Part shown: piece by piece, positions 24,645 to 31,972 of the stretch | How the letters are laid out: every line of letters starts with the position of its first letter | Numbering within the stretch: position 1 is the stretch's first letter | Source of the DNA: JBAZPT01 sp041645535 | Lineage (GTDB): Bacteria > Patescibacteriota > Minisyncoccia > Moranbacterales > UBA2206 | Direction of reading: 5' to 3' | Length of the DNA: 64,000 bases | Assembly (NCBI GenBank): GCA_041645535.1 | Contig: JBAZPT010000002.1 | Coordinates: 264,824-328,823 of the forward strand | Notes under the pieces: generated by a model | The model's input: the letters and a program-made list of their open reading frames with translations, nothing else | Databases searched by the model: none | Told to the model about the DNA's origin: nothing | Made by a program: the position numbers and the translations under genes

Positions 24645-25097
24645 ATGTCACTAAAAAAACAAATATCTGAAGACTTGAAGAGCTCCATGAAGTCTGGCGA
24701 TACTATAAAACGGGACACTCTGCGCATGCTGGACGCGATGATTAAAAATACGGAAATCGAAAAGATGAAAAAAGAAGAAGGATTGAATGACGCGGAGGTC
24801 CTTGAAGTTTTGGCGCGCGCGGTGAAGCAGAGGCGCGACAGTGTGGAGCAGTTTGAAAAAGGCGGCCGCGCGGATTTGGCGGATAAAGAGAAAAAAGAAA
24901 TAGAAATTATTTCCGTGTATCTGCCGGAGCAATTGGGCGAAGATAAAGTTCGCGAAATTATCAAGGAAGCAATTTCACAAACTGGAGCATCAGGCAAGGC
25001 CGACATCGGGAAAGTTATGGGTGCTGCGATGGGAAAACTGAAAGGCCAGGCGGATGGGAATGATGTCAAAAAGGTAGCTGAAGAGTTGTTAGGATAA
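24645..25097 (+). CDS. yqeY: YqeY/GatB-tail family protein
   Basis: A 150-residue helical protein of the GatB/YqeY family: MSLKKQISEDLKSSMKSGD at the N-terminus, VLEVLARAVKQRRDSVEQFEKGGR in the middle, and SGKADIGKVMGAAMGKLKGQADG at the end. The domain resembles the tRNA-binding tail of GatB. Its exact function is unsettled; a link to translation fits the preceding rpsU. Confidence 0.92.
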   Translation: MSLKKQISEDLKSSMKSGDTIKRDTLRMLDAMIKNTEIEKMKKEEGLNDAEVLEVLARAVKQRRDSVEQFEKGGRADLADKEKKEIEIISVYLPEQLGEDKVREIIKEAISQTGASGKADIGKVMGAAMGKLKGQADGNDVKKVAEELLG

Positions 25098-25114
25098 ATT
25101 AACTTCAAATAAGC

Positions 25115-25152
25115 CAAAAACCGCCCTCTCAAAAACCGGGCGGTTTTTGTTT
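25115..25152 (+). terminator. Terminator after yqeY
   Basis: AAAAACCGCCC pairs with GGGCGGTTTTT, followed by GTTTT. Confidence 0.9.
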
Positions 25153-25195
25153 TGGCTCTAAAATTTCCCATTCCGGAGGAACCTTTCATTTTTAG

Positions 25196-25307
25196 TGGTA
25201 TAATTACTCTGTGAACCCCGCACTAACTTTTGCGGGGAAGTGAATGCAAATAATTTTAATGTGCTTTTGGTGTTTTCAAATTGGCAATATCAAAAGTTAG
25301 TGCGGGG
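25196..25307 (+). promoter_or_regulatory. Promoter and long stem-loop leader of the transglutaminase-like gene
   Basis: Extended -10 TGG-TATAAT (TATAAT 25199-25204) would start transcription about where the stem begins. CCCCGCACTAACTTTTG (25216-25232) pairs perfectly over 17 bases with 25291-25307. The last G of the 3' arm is the first base of the GTG start codon. Confidence 0.75.
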
Positions 25308-25957
25308 TGAAAAAGATTCTACCCAAAAAAGAATATGCGATTTTGAAAAAGTTGAACACACCGGCCAAAATCCAGAACTTTTTGGATACAATGCCGATGA
25401 ACTTTGAAGAAAGCGGCGACACCTGTTTTTCGCCTATGACAGTTTTGGAAAAAAATTCCTGCCATTGCATTGAAGGGGCTATTCTGGCGGCCATGATACT
25501 GCGCGTACATGGGCATCCGCCGCTGCTTTTGGATCTGACGGCGGACAAGACGGATTACGATCATGTGGTGGCTGTTTTCAAAATTGACGGCAAATGGGGT
25601 GCCATTTCCAAAACCAACCATTCCGTTTTGCGTTATCGCGAGCCGATCTATAATTCCATCCGGGAACTGGCGATGAGTTATTTTCATGATTATGTGAATA
25701 CCAACACCAGCAAAAAAACTTTGCGCAGTTTCGCGCGTCCGGTCAATCTGAAGCGCTTTGATTCTCTGGGCTGGATGACAACCAAAGAAGAAGTTTTTTA
25801 TATCCCCGAGCACCTGGTCGACATCAAGCATTATAAAATTTTGAATCGGAAACAAATTCGCAATCTGCGCCCGGCGGACGCGGTTGAAGTCAAGGGAGGC
25901 AGCATTCAGGAATGGCAGGACGCGCAAGGCAGCGCGCCCAAATATCCATCTTGCTAA
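25307..25957 (+). CDS. Small transglutaminase-like protein
   Basis: A 216-residue protein starting at GTG. The segment SCHCIEGAILAAMILRVHGH with a later DYDHVVAVFKIDGKWGAISK looks like the Cys and His parts of a transglutaminase/arylamine-like papain-fold core. No signal peptide is visible. It has its own promoter and a stem-loop leader whose 3' arm overlaps the start codon, and no obvious operon partner. Substrate unknown; homologues are often annotated only as hypothetical or transglutaminase-like. Confidence 0.65.
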   Translation: MKKILPKKEYAILKKLNTPAKIQNFLDTMPMNFEESGDTCFSPMTVLEKNSCHCIEGAILAAMILRVHGHPPLLLDLTADKTDYDHVVAVFKIDGKWGAISKTNHSVLRYREPIYNSIRELAMSYFHDYVNTNTSKKTLRSFARPVNLKRFDSLGWMTTKEEVFYIPEHLVDIKHYKILNRKQIRNLRPADAVEVKGGSIQEWQDAQGSAPKYPSC

Positions 25958-26043
25958 ATAAGCTTATTATTTACTCGAATATAATCACGACAAATTTTAT
26001 GCTGTCGCATAGTTTATATTGTGATGATATTTATTTATTGTTG

Positions 26044-26061
26044 CTAAACTAGTTACTGAAC
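26044..26061 (-). repeat. GTTCAGTAAC-type repeat, left flank of the second island
   Basis: On the minus strand GTTCAGTAAC, TA, GTTTAG: one intact and one truncated unit of the motif found at 10429, 13203 and 28543. Confidence 0.6.
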
Positions 26062-26080
26062 AAAATAATCAGCTGAAAAA

Positions 26081-26133
26081 AACATTCCGACATTCTTACT
26101 TGTCCGCCTTTGGAGGGAGAATGTCGGAATGTT
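26081..26133 (+). repeat. Long perfect hairpin
   Basis: 16-base perfect arms (26081-26096 and 26118-26133) with a 21-base loop containing CCGCCTTTGGAGG. Upstream of the small wHTH-like gene; could be a leader structure or terminator. Confidence 0.6.
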
Positions 26134-26246
26134 GCAAATGGGGGTTTGCTTGCCTATTTGGGACAAACTTGCTAGGATGAAAGACTTTGAAAAGAAATAG
26201 GCCAGAACATTAACAATTTAAAATATAGCAGGAAAAAGGGGGAAAT

Positions 26247-26498
26247 ATGAAAATTGCCGAAAATCAATTACGGAACTTAAAAAAAGTTTCCAAAAGAGTT
26301 AACGCGAATATAAGCCTGAAAATGGTGGAAAAGCTTAAAAGCAAGGGTCTGATAAGCGGGCGCTTGGGTTTTCTTTCTGTTACTGAAAAAGGGCAGAAAG
26401 AAATAAAGAAAAGATTCGGAGATGATTTCTATGAAGAAGGAGGGGAAAAATTCGTTGATATATTGCCCGAAGGCACAAAAGCAAATAACAGGCAGTAA
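26247..26498 (+). CDS. Small winged-helix-like protein
   Basis: An 83-residue protein with an AAAAAGGGGGAAAT ribosome site. The order helix, KMVEKLKSKGLISGRLGFLSVTEKGQKEI, with a Gly-rich turn before a beta-like segment, resembles a winged helix-turn-helix. The acidic C-terminus has no obvious role. It is inside the island flanked by the tandem repeats and could regulate it, but this is a guess. Confidence 0.5.
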   Translation: MKIAENQLRNLKKVSKRVNANISLKMVEKLKSKGLISGRLGFLSVTEKGQKEIKKRFGDDFYEEGGEKFVDILPEGTKANNRQ

Positions 26499-26518
26499 AT
26501 CTGCAAAAAAGAAAGTAA

Positions 26519-26573
26519 GAGGCAGCACTAATTACGCCAGCGAGCGTGAAAAAGTGTTGCCTCTTTTATTTTC
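26519..26573 (+). terminator. Terminator after the wHTH-like gene
   Basis: AGAGGCA-GCACT pairs with AGTG-TTGCCTCT, followed by TTTATTTT. Confidence 0.8.
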
Positions 26574-26602
26574 CAAAATAATTTTTAGGGGCTTTTGTCA
26601 AG

Positions 26603-26630
26603 TTGCATATTTCCGCGTATTTGCTACGAT
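26603..26630 (+). promoter_or_regulatory. Promoter of the 26784 gene (TGCTACGAT type)
   Basis: TTGCAT (26603-26608), a 16-base spacer and extended -10 TGC-TACGAT (TACGAT 26625-26630), followed by AAATACTTT two bases later. Nearly the same core recurs at 28658-28686. Confidence 0.6.
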
Positions 26631-26783
26631 TAAATACTTTACTGAAGTATAGGTAAAGCGGATCTTTGACAATTAAAGAAGTGAAAAATAAAGCAGAATT
26701 AAAAAGGAAAGAATGTGAGGAAAGTATGCAAAAAAACAGGCAAGGGAAAATTCTTGAAAATTTTGAAAAGAGAGGAGGACGAA

Positions 26784-27410
26784 ATGGATATTGGTTTTTT
26801 AAGGACAGATAAAAACGGAAAATTTGAAGTCTTCAATATGTATGATGACAATAATCCTGTCAGGATTGTTCTTCCGCATCGCGTAAGCCTATCTCTTTTT
26901 CGCCTGGAAAATTTTTTGGTAATCGACTGCGATTTAGGGCATACGCCGGGAGATGACATCCGTGTTTGTGAAATAAACACAAGCAAGAAGGAATATACAG
27001 AGGCCGTGCGCATGAATCCGAAATTTATGTCAATTGCACGGTCGTTCGAAAGCAGTTTCTGCGTTGACAGGTTTATAGACGCTTATGCAGTAAAAAACTA
27101 TGAACATGTGTCGGCGGGAATGTTCGGAAGAGACCGTGTGGATCAGGTGTGGATCAATCTTGCGCCAGATATGCGTCTGAAAACAAACATTGAGTTTAGT
27201 GTTTTCAAAAATGATTATGTTAATTTGTTTGGGAATGAACACAAACTGGATGAGCCTGCGATGACATTGGTGGGATCGCTGAAACTTCACGGTTTAAAGG
27301 CGCACTATTTTCTCTTTGTGGAATGGTGGGGAGATAATCCTTGGCGTTACAGCAAAAACTTTTTTTACAACAATACGGCATTTGTTCCTCCGGGAACAAT
27401 AACAGCCTGA
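26784..27410 (+). CDS. Hypothetical protein in the second repeat-flanked island
   Basis: A 208-residue soluble protein of unrecognised family. The start MDIGFLRTDKNGKF is preferred because GAGGAGG lies 5-11 bases upstream; an in-frame GTG at 26715 would add a very basic 23-residue stretch. The sequence is rich in beta-like segments and aromatic residues (HYFLFVEWWGDNPWRY). It is monocistronic, with its own promoter and terminator. Confidence 0.6.
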   Translation: MDIGFLRTDKNGKFEVFNMYDDNNPVRIVLPHRVSLSLFRLENFLVIDCDLGHTPGDDIRVCEINTSKKEYTEAVRMNPKFMSIARSFESSFCVDRFIDAYAVKNYEHVSAGMFGRDRVDQVWINLAPDMRLKTNIEFSVFKNDYVNLFGNEHKLDEPAMTLVGSLKLHGLKAHYFLFVEWWGDNPWRYSKNFFYNNTAFVPPGTITA

Positions 27411-27447
27411 TGTAAATCAAGAAAGAGGGAGGTATTTTCAGACCAAC

Positions 27448-27478
27448 CGCCGGTGGCACAGCACCGGCGATTTTTTTT
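27448..27478 (+). terminator. Terminator after the 26784 gene
   Basis: CGCCGGTG and CACCGGCG flank GCACAG, followed by eight T. Confidence 0.9.
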
Positions 27479-27492
27479 ATGGCTTTTTTCGT

Positions 27493-27521
27493 TTGCCAAG
27501 TTAGCTTTTTTGCGTTAAAGT
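27493..27521 (+). promoter_or_regulatory. Putative promoter of the first PRTase-like gene
   Basis: TTGCCA (27493-27498), a 17-base spacer and TAAAGT (27516-27521). The mRNA leader would be about 100 bases. Confidence 0.45.
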
Positions 27522-27628
27522 GGTGGCAGGGGAAAAAGACAAAAAAAGGTTAAATTTGCTTTGTTTAAGCCCTTTGAAAATTGAAAGAAATGTGAAAATC
27601 GGCCACAGGCCAGAAAGGGAGGGGGAGG

Positions 27629-28339
27629 ATGATTCCAAATGACTACCAGAAAAGATTGGAAGAAGTAGTCAGCATAAACAATCCGTATGGTTTAACCGAA
27701 AAAAACATTCGGGAAATGCTGTTGGAAACAAAGCCGGTTATTTTTGGCGGACATTTGGAATTCCTCGGTTTTCACTCGGAGGGGTATCTGCGAATGCAGG
27801 CTATAAACCAATATTCGCGCTATTCGACAAAAATCGGCGACGAGATTGCATCATGGGCGGACAAAAATTTTCCCAAATTTAATGTCGCGCTGTCTCCGGC
27901 TGGGCAGGGAATGCATATTGCGCACGATCTGGCGAAGACGAAAGGCGTCAGGGCGGCTTATGCTAATATCGAACCGGAAACAGGCCGGCCGACCAATGAA
28001 TTTTGGGATGGATCCAGAATTAACCCGGGAGACAAAGTTGTCATCGTTAATGATATTAATGTTACGGGTGAAAGCCTGCGCCGGCTGATTGAATTGGCCG
28101 AAAGCAGGGGCGCTGAAGTTTTGGGCGCATGCGTTTTTGCGGATATGAGCGGAGGCCAGGCAGATATTAAACAGGAATATCCATTTCACTCTGTTATTAA
28201 TTTAAATTTACCCTTTTGGCCCGAGAATGTTTGTGCGCAAAACTGCGACGGAAAACCGCTGGTGACAATGCAGCAGATTGCGTGCTCACCCGTAATTCCG
28301 GGCGATGTGGCTTACGAATCTTTTATCCAGGCAAAATAA
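27629..28339 (+). CDS. Orotate phosphoribosyltransferase-like protein 1
   Basis: A 236-residue type I PRTase-fold protein. The PRPP loop is VVIVNDINVTGESL (usual form VDDxxTTG; here N-D instead of D-D). The upstream GGHLEFLGFHSEGYLRMQAI and LSPAGQGMHIAHDLA correspond to the orotate PRTase substrate hood and PPi loop. A GGGAGGGGGAGG ribosome site precedes the ATG. It is about 45 % identical by eye to the paralog at 28775, which sits directly before purE-purC. The base used is not certain: orotate is possible, but an imidazole or purine base fits the neighbourhood too. Confidence 0.72.
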   Translation: MIPNDYQKRLEEVVSINNPYGLTEKNIREMLLETKPVIFGGHLEFLGFHSEGYLRMQAINQYSRYSTKIGDEIASWADKNFPKFNVALSPAGQGMHIAHDLAKTKGVRAAYANIEPETGRPTNEFWDGSRINPGDKVVIVNDINVTGESLRRLIELAESRGAEVLGACVFADMSGGQADIKQEYPFHSVINLNLPFWPENVCAQNCDGKPLVTMQQIACSPVIPGDVAYESFIQAK

Positions 28340-28376
28340 TAGCGGAGGATGGCGTCTTGGAATTTAAAAATATGAA

Positions 28377-28413
28377 CCGAGTGGTTGTTTTATCAGCCAC
28401 TCGGATTTTTTTT
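28377..28413 (+). terminator. Terminator after PRTase-like gene 1
   Basis: CCGAGTGG and CCACTCGG with a 12-base loop, followed by ATTTTTTTT. Confidence 0.88.
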
Positions 28414-28476
28414 ATGGCGAAGTTTTCAATAGTGTGATATTTCTTGCATATGCGGAAAAAAACACACCTGAAAAAG

Positions 28477-28510
28477 TTACATTTGTCAGGTGATAGCATA
28501 ACAAATGTAA
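28477..28510 (+). repeat. Hairpin TTACATTTGT/ACAAATGTAA
   Basis: Perfect 10-base arms at 28477-28486 and 28501-28510. An overlapping alternative pairs CACCTGA with TCAGGTG, so two exclusive folds are possible. Confidence 0.5.
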
Positions 28511-28542
28511 AATTGAAAATGATAAAATTTTTTCAAGGTTTT

Positions 28543-28564
28543 GTTACTGAACTAGTTACTGAAC
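28543..28564 (-). repeat. Tandem GTTCAGTAAC repeat, right flank of the second island
   Basis: Exact reverse complement of 13203-13224, 15.3 kb away. Confidence 0.78.
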
Positions 28565-28657
28565 AAATTATGTAATTTCCTCCATAGGCGGATCAGCCTT
28601 TGGCTGAAATTACTTACATCGAATTTTTATTACAGCATAATTTTACCTTTGCGCAAG

Positions 28658-28686
28658 TTGCGGTTTGGGCGGAAAGTTGCTACGAT
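28658..28686 (+). promoter_or_regulatory. Promoter of the PRTase2-purE-purC operon
   Basis: TTGCGG (28658-28663), a 17-base spacer and extended -10 TGC-TACGAT (TACGAT 28681-28686). Confidence 0.62.
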
Positions 28687-28774
28687 AAAATACTTTGCGA
28701 GGATCGCAAAGAGATCCTTAAAAACAGAATAAGATTAATGTAAAAACAATAAAAATCGGCAAGACCGAAAAGGA

Positions 28775-29518
28775 ATGAAAAAAATGAAAAGCTATGAAGA
28801 AAGATTAGAGAAGGCCGTCGAAATAAACAAGACATATTTTTTAACAAAATGGCACATTCAGGAATTACTCAGGGAAACAAAGCCAGTTATTTTTGATGGC
28901 CACTTTGAGTTTTGCGGTTTTCATTCGGATACATTTTTTCGTATGCAGGCCGTAAGTCAGTATCCATACTATGTATCAGGGATATGCAGAGAGATGTCTG
29001 GATGGGCGAAAAACATGACGGAAAGGCCGGATGTTTTTTTAGCCCCGTCGGCGCAAGGAATGTATTTCGCATATAGCCTGGCATCTGAGACAAAAGCAAT
29101 GCGGGCGGTTTATACTAAAATTGAGCCGGAAACCGGAAGGCCAATTGGCAAATTTATTGAAGGATTTGAAATCAGGCCAGGGGAAAAAGTTGTCATCGTC
29201 AATGATGTTAATCTTACTGGGGCGAGCCTTTTCAGGTTGATCCAATTGGCTGAAGGCAATGGAGCCAAAGTTCTGGGGATATGTGTTTTCGCGGATATGA
29301 GTGGAATTGAGATGCTTGCTAAAAGTATTAAGGATAGATATTTCTTTCATTCCGTCATTAGTCTAAGTTTGCCTTTTTGGCGTGAGGAAACCTGCACTCG
29401 AAACTGTTTTCAAAAGCCACTTGTGACGATGTCGCAGATCAATCACTTGCCCATTTATCCGGGCGATGTAGCCTATGAAAGTTTTCTCAAAAAAATCGAA
29501 GCAAAAAACAAACTGTAA
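28775..29518 (+). CDS. Orotate phosphoribosyltransferase-like protein 2
   Basis: A 247-residue paralog of the protein at 27629. PRPP loop VVIVNDVNLTGASL; hood segment DGHFEFCGFHSDTFFRMQAV; PPi-loop region APSAQGMYFAYSLA. It ends 17 bases before purE and is in one transcript with purE and purC, which suggests a function in purine precursor or imidazole-base metabolism rather than UMP synthesis. That assignment is inference; no other pyrimidine gene is visible in the window. Confidence 0.74.
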   Translation: MKKMKSYEERLEKAVEINKTYFLTKWHIQELLRETKPVIFDGHFEFCGFHSDTFFRMQAVSQYPYYVSGICREMSGWAKNMTERPDVFLAPSAQGMYFAYSLASETKAMRAVYTKIEPETGRPIGKFIEGFEIRPGEKVVIVNDVNLTGASLFRLIQLAEGNGAKVLGICVFADMSGIEMLAKSIKDRYFFHSVISLSLPFWREETCTRNCFQKPLVTMSQINHLPIYPGDVAYESFLKKIEAKNKL

Positions 29519-29535
29519 GGAAAGGAGGACAATTT

Positions 29536-30069
29536 ATGAAACCTGTAAGAATTGGTATTATGATCGGATCGGACAGCGATTTGAAGCAATGTATCGGTGG
29601 ATTTGAATATCTCAAGATGTCAGCTAAAGATGGTAGAGCACAGGTGCCTGTTGTAATAACTAATAGCATACATCGTAACACGGATGAGGTTATTGGCAAT
29701 CTCGCTGAATTTACAGAAGATGTCGATGTGTGGATTATTGGTGCGGGAATGGCCAATCATTTAACTGGGACAGCAGATGCTATTCTTCGCTATAGAATGG
29801 GTGAAATGAGGGTGCCGGTAATTGGCGTGGCTTTTCAGGGCAAAACACCAGAACAAACCCAGGCAGCAATAATGAGCATTTTGCAGGTGCCGGGAACGCA
29901 AGTAATCTTTGATGATTATGTAGGACATATTGGCTTTTACCGAGCTTGCAAGAGAGCCATTGAAGGAAATTTCCCCGCAATCAAAGCCGTGCAAGATAAG
30001 CCCATAAAAATAAGAACGCTCGAAGATGCTCTTGAGACAGCAAAGTCTCTAGAAAAGGAGGTGAAATAG
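29536..30069 (+). CDS. purE: PurE-like N5-CAIR mutase / AIR carboxylase
   Basis: A 177-residue PurE-family protein converting (N5-)CAIR or AIR to CAIR. Signature segments: GIMIGSDSDL near the N-terminus, SIHRNTDEV in the middle and IIGAGMANHLTGTADAILRYRM, equivalent to the GGxAHLPG region. A strong AAAGGAGG ribosome site precedes it. The extension after residue 140 is longer than in compact PurE proteins. Its partner purC starts two bases after the stop. Confidence 0.85.
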   Translation: MKPVRIGIMIGSDSDLKQCIGGFEYLKMSAKDGRAQVPVVITNSIHRNTDEVIGNLAEFTEDVDVWIIGAGMANHLTGTADAILRYRMGEMRVPVIGVAFQGKTPEQTQAAIMSILQVPGTQVIFDDYVGHIGFYRACKRAIEGNFPAIKAVQDKPIKIRTLEDALETAKSLEKEVK

Positions 30070-30071
30070 AA

Positions 30072-30980
30072 ATGGGAAAGCTGGAGTTTATAAGACCCGG
30101 AAGCGCAAAAGATTTATATCGTGTCGACAAAAAATCAATCGCGTTTCGATTCAATGATTCATTTTCGGTTTTTGATGTAGGCAGATCAAAAGACAAGATT
30201 CCCGGGAAAGGTGCCGCTATCTGCGCTTGTGCAGTAAAATCATTTGAAATAGCCAAAATGATTGGCATTCCGACGCATTTCATGGAGCAGATTGACGAGA
30301 CAACTATAAGGGTACGGGAAATGAAGATTATAACCGATCGCCCCCTGACCCTTAAGGACAGCAACTATGTTGTGCCTGCCGAATGGATAGATCGTATAAG
30401 AGCTGCGGGGAGTATTATCAGGGCCTTCAAGGAAGGAACAAAAAAGCCTGAGGATTACGGGCTGTTAAAAGGAAAGATACCTGCAGAAGGAACACCCTTC
30501 CCTCACCCCATCGAGCATACAACTACAAAGTTTGAGAATGTAGACAGAGATATTATTATGGCTGAAGTTTGCCGATTGGGTGGTATTACCCTGAAAGATT
30601 ACGACGAGTTTTGGAGCATCATCCATAGACTCAATGGCGCGATCGATCTCGAAATGATCAGAGCAGGATTTATTAGGCTCGACGGCAAGAAAGAATGCGG
30701 CATGGGTCCCGATCGTAGAAAAATGATCGTCGATGTTTTCGGCACTCAAGATGAAGACCGACCCAGTAAGATAGTGGATGGCAAGATTATCCACTACTCA
30801 AAAGAATATCCTCGTCAAATCTTCATCGAGATGGGATATTACGAACAAGTTAAAAGAGCCCGCAAAAAAGGATATCATGTTCCACTGATACCGCGGCTTT
30901 CAAAGGATCACCTTGCTGAAATCAGCAGACGCTATCTGCTTGTCGCCAAAGAATACGCTGGCGTCAAAATTGCAGTATAA
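30072..30980 (+). CDS. purC: SAICAR synthetase
   Basis: A 302-residue PurC joining CAIR and aspartate with ATP. GSAKDLYRVD is the nucleotide-binding start; FNDSFSVFDVGRSKDKIPGKG, the metal/CAIR residues in IDLEMIRAGFIRLDGKKECGMG and the closing RYLLVAKEYAG fit the family. GGAGGTG overlaps the end of purE, suggesting coupled translation. Only these two purine steps are encoded here. Confidence 0.92.
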   Translation: MGKLEFIRPGSAKDLYRVDKKSIAFRFNDSFSVFDVGRSKDKIPGKGAAICACAVKSFEIAKMIGIPTHFMEQIDETTIRVREMKIITDRPLTLKDSNYVVPAEWIDRIRAAGSIIRAFKEGTKKPEDYGLLKGKIPAEGTPFPHPIEHTTTKFENVDRDIIMAEVCRLGGITLKDYDEFWSIIHRLNGAIDLEMIRAGFIRLDGKKECGMGPDRRKMIVDVFGTQDEDRPSKIVDGKIIHYSKEYPRQIFIEMGYYEQVKRARKKGYHVPLIPRLSKDHLAEISRRYLLVAKEYAGVKIAV

Positions 30981-31000
30981 CTACTGATAATATTTACACT

Positions 31001-31034
31001 CCCTTGCCGGGCTTCCGGCAAGGGCTTTTTTATT
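31001..31034 (+). terminator. Terminator after purC
   Basis: CCCTTGCCGG and CCGGCAAGGG flank GCTT, followed by CTTTTTTATTT. Confidence 0.92.
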
Positions 31035-31092
31035 TGTTATAAAAAGGAGAAAATCTTATGTGGTCTTTGTATATCACGGCCTTTTTTTATGC

Positions 31093-31098
31093 TATAAT
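31093..31098 (+). promoter_or_regulatory. -10 box of ybeY, probably leaderless
   Basis: TATAAT ends six bases before the ATG at 31105, so transcription should start at or next to the start codon. Confidence 0.55.
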
Positions 31099-31104
31099 TC
31101 CCAT

Positions 31105-31581
31105 ATGCCAATCAGACTCCAAGTCAACAACACAACTTCCAGCCCGATTGGGGAGGATTTTTTTCAAAAAGTCGCGGAGGAAACTCTGGCGGAGGCCGGT
31201 TTTGAGTCCTTGGGAAATAAGGAAATTTTTTTGAGCCTGGCGCTGGTCGCGCCGGAGGAAATCCGCCGATTGAATAAAGAATATAGAAAATATGACAGCG
31301 TGACGGATGTTTTGTCATTCGCGGAATATAAAAGCGCGGCGGCGATCAAAAAGGCTGTGGATAATTCGCAGGATGTCGCGGTGTTTCTCGGCGAGCTGAT
31401 TTTGTGCTATACTGACATTAAGGAATATGCCCGGAAAAACAAGATTGGTCTACAAAAAGAATTAGCCAATGTTGTTTCTCATGGCGTGTTGCATCTTTTA
31501 GGAATGAAGCACGGAAAAAAAATGTTTGAGGTGCAGGATCGCGTAACGCATAATGTGTATTACACAACATATAACAGATAA
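31105..31581 (+). CDS. ybeY: YbeY rRNA maturation endoribonuclease
   Basis: A 158-residue zinc metalloprotein acting in 16S rRNA 3'-end maturation and ribosome quality control. Start MPIRLQVNNTT (31105) is chosen because the TATAAT box lies just before it; the frame extends upstream without support. The zinc motif is SHGVLHLLGMKHGKKM (H-x3-H-x5-H); YRKYDSVTDVLSF and LGELILC are family segments. First gene of ybeY-dgkA-ftsA. Confidence 0.93.
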   Translation: MPIRLQVNNTTSSPIGEDFFQKVAEETLAEAGFESLGNKEIFLSLALVAPEEIRRLNKEYRKYDSVTDVLSFAEYKSAAAIKKAVDNSQDVAVFLGELILCYTDIKEYARKNKIGLQKELANVVSHGVLHLLGMKHGKKMFEVQDRVTHNVYYTTYNR

Positions 31582-31595
31582 AAATAAAAATAAAT

Positions 31596-31967
31596 ATGAC
31601 ACAGCAAATTAGGCAATTTGGCAGAAGCTGCCGGCACGCCTGCCGGGGCCTCAAATATGTTTTGGCCAACGAAAGAAATTTTCAGATTGAGCTGGTCATC
31701 GGACTTCTTGTCGTCATTTTAATTTTCGTTTTTAAAGTCAAAAACTGGGAAGCCGTAATCCTGATGCTGATGATTATGTGGGTGCTTATCACGGAACTGA
31801 CAAACACGGTAGTGGAGCGCGTGGTGGACATTTTGAAGCCCCGCATCCATCCCTATGCCCGGCTAGTGAAGGACATTATGGCGGCGGTGGTGATGATTTC
31901 GGCGACGATGGCTATTGTCGTGGGCGTGATTATTTTTTATCCTTACTTTAGAAACATTTTTAATTAG
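31596..31967 (+). CDS. dgkA: Diacylglycerol/undecaprenol kinase
   Basis: A 123-residue membrane kinase with three helices (~37-55, 58-75, 96-118). The catalytic region is ELTNTVVERVVDILKPRIHPYARLVKDIMAAVV, with the N-terminal NERNFQIEL. In bacteria of this type the substrate is likely undecaprenol. A palindrome, CCGGCA..TGCCGG (31631-31646), lies in the coding start. Confidence 0.93.
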   Translation: MTQQIRQFGRSCRHACRGLKYVLANERNFQIELVIGLLVVILIFVFKVKNWEAVILMLMIMWVLITELTNTVVERVVDILKPRIHPYARLVKDIMAAVVMISATMAIVVGVIIFYPYFRNIFN

Positions 31968-31972
31968 AAGCA

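Larger units (their letters stand above)
25958..26246. other. Intergenic region with the left flank repeat of the second island
   Basis: Contains a diverged GTTMAGTAAC-type repeat at 26044-26061 (minus orientation) and a strong hairpin, AACATTCCGACATTCT (26081-26096) with its exact complement at 26118-26133. No gene recognised. Confidence 0.6.
28340..28774. other. Regulatory region between the two PRTase-like genes
   Basis: Holds the terminator of the first gene (28377-28413), a 10-base-arm hairpin (28477-28510), the right flank repeat (28543-28564), another hairpin (GTAATTTC/GAAATTAC, 28572-28614) and a TGCTACGAT promoter. The leader contains GGATC..GATCC. No gene recognised. Confidence 0.6.

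Noticed and set aside
26422..26652. 76-residue frame overlapping the wHTH-like gene
   Set aside because: It spans the terminator at 26519-26573 and is out of frame with the better-supported gene.
31631..31646. Palindrome CCGGCA..TGCCGG in dgkA as a third inserted element
   Set aside because: The protein aligns with the family without an extra segment, so it is not an insertion.
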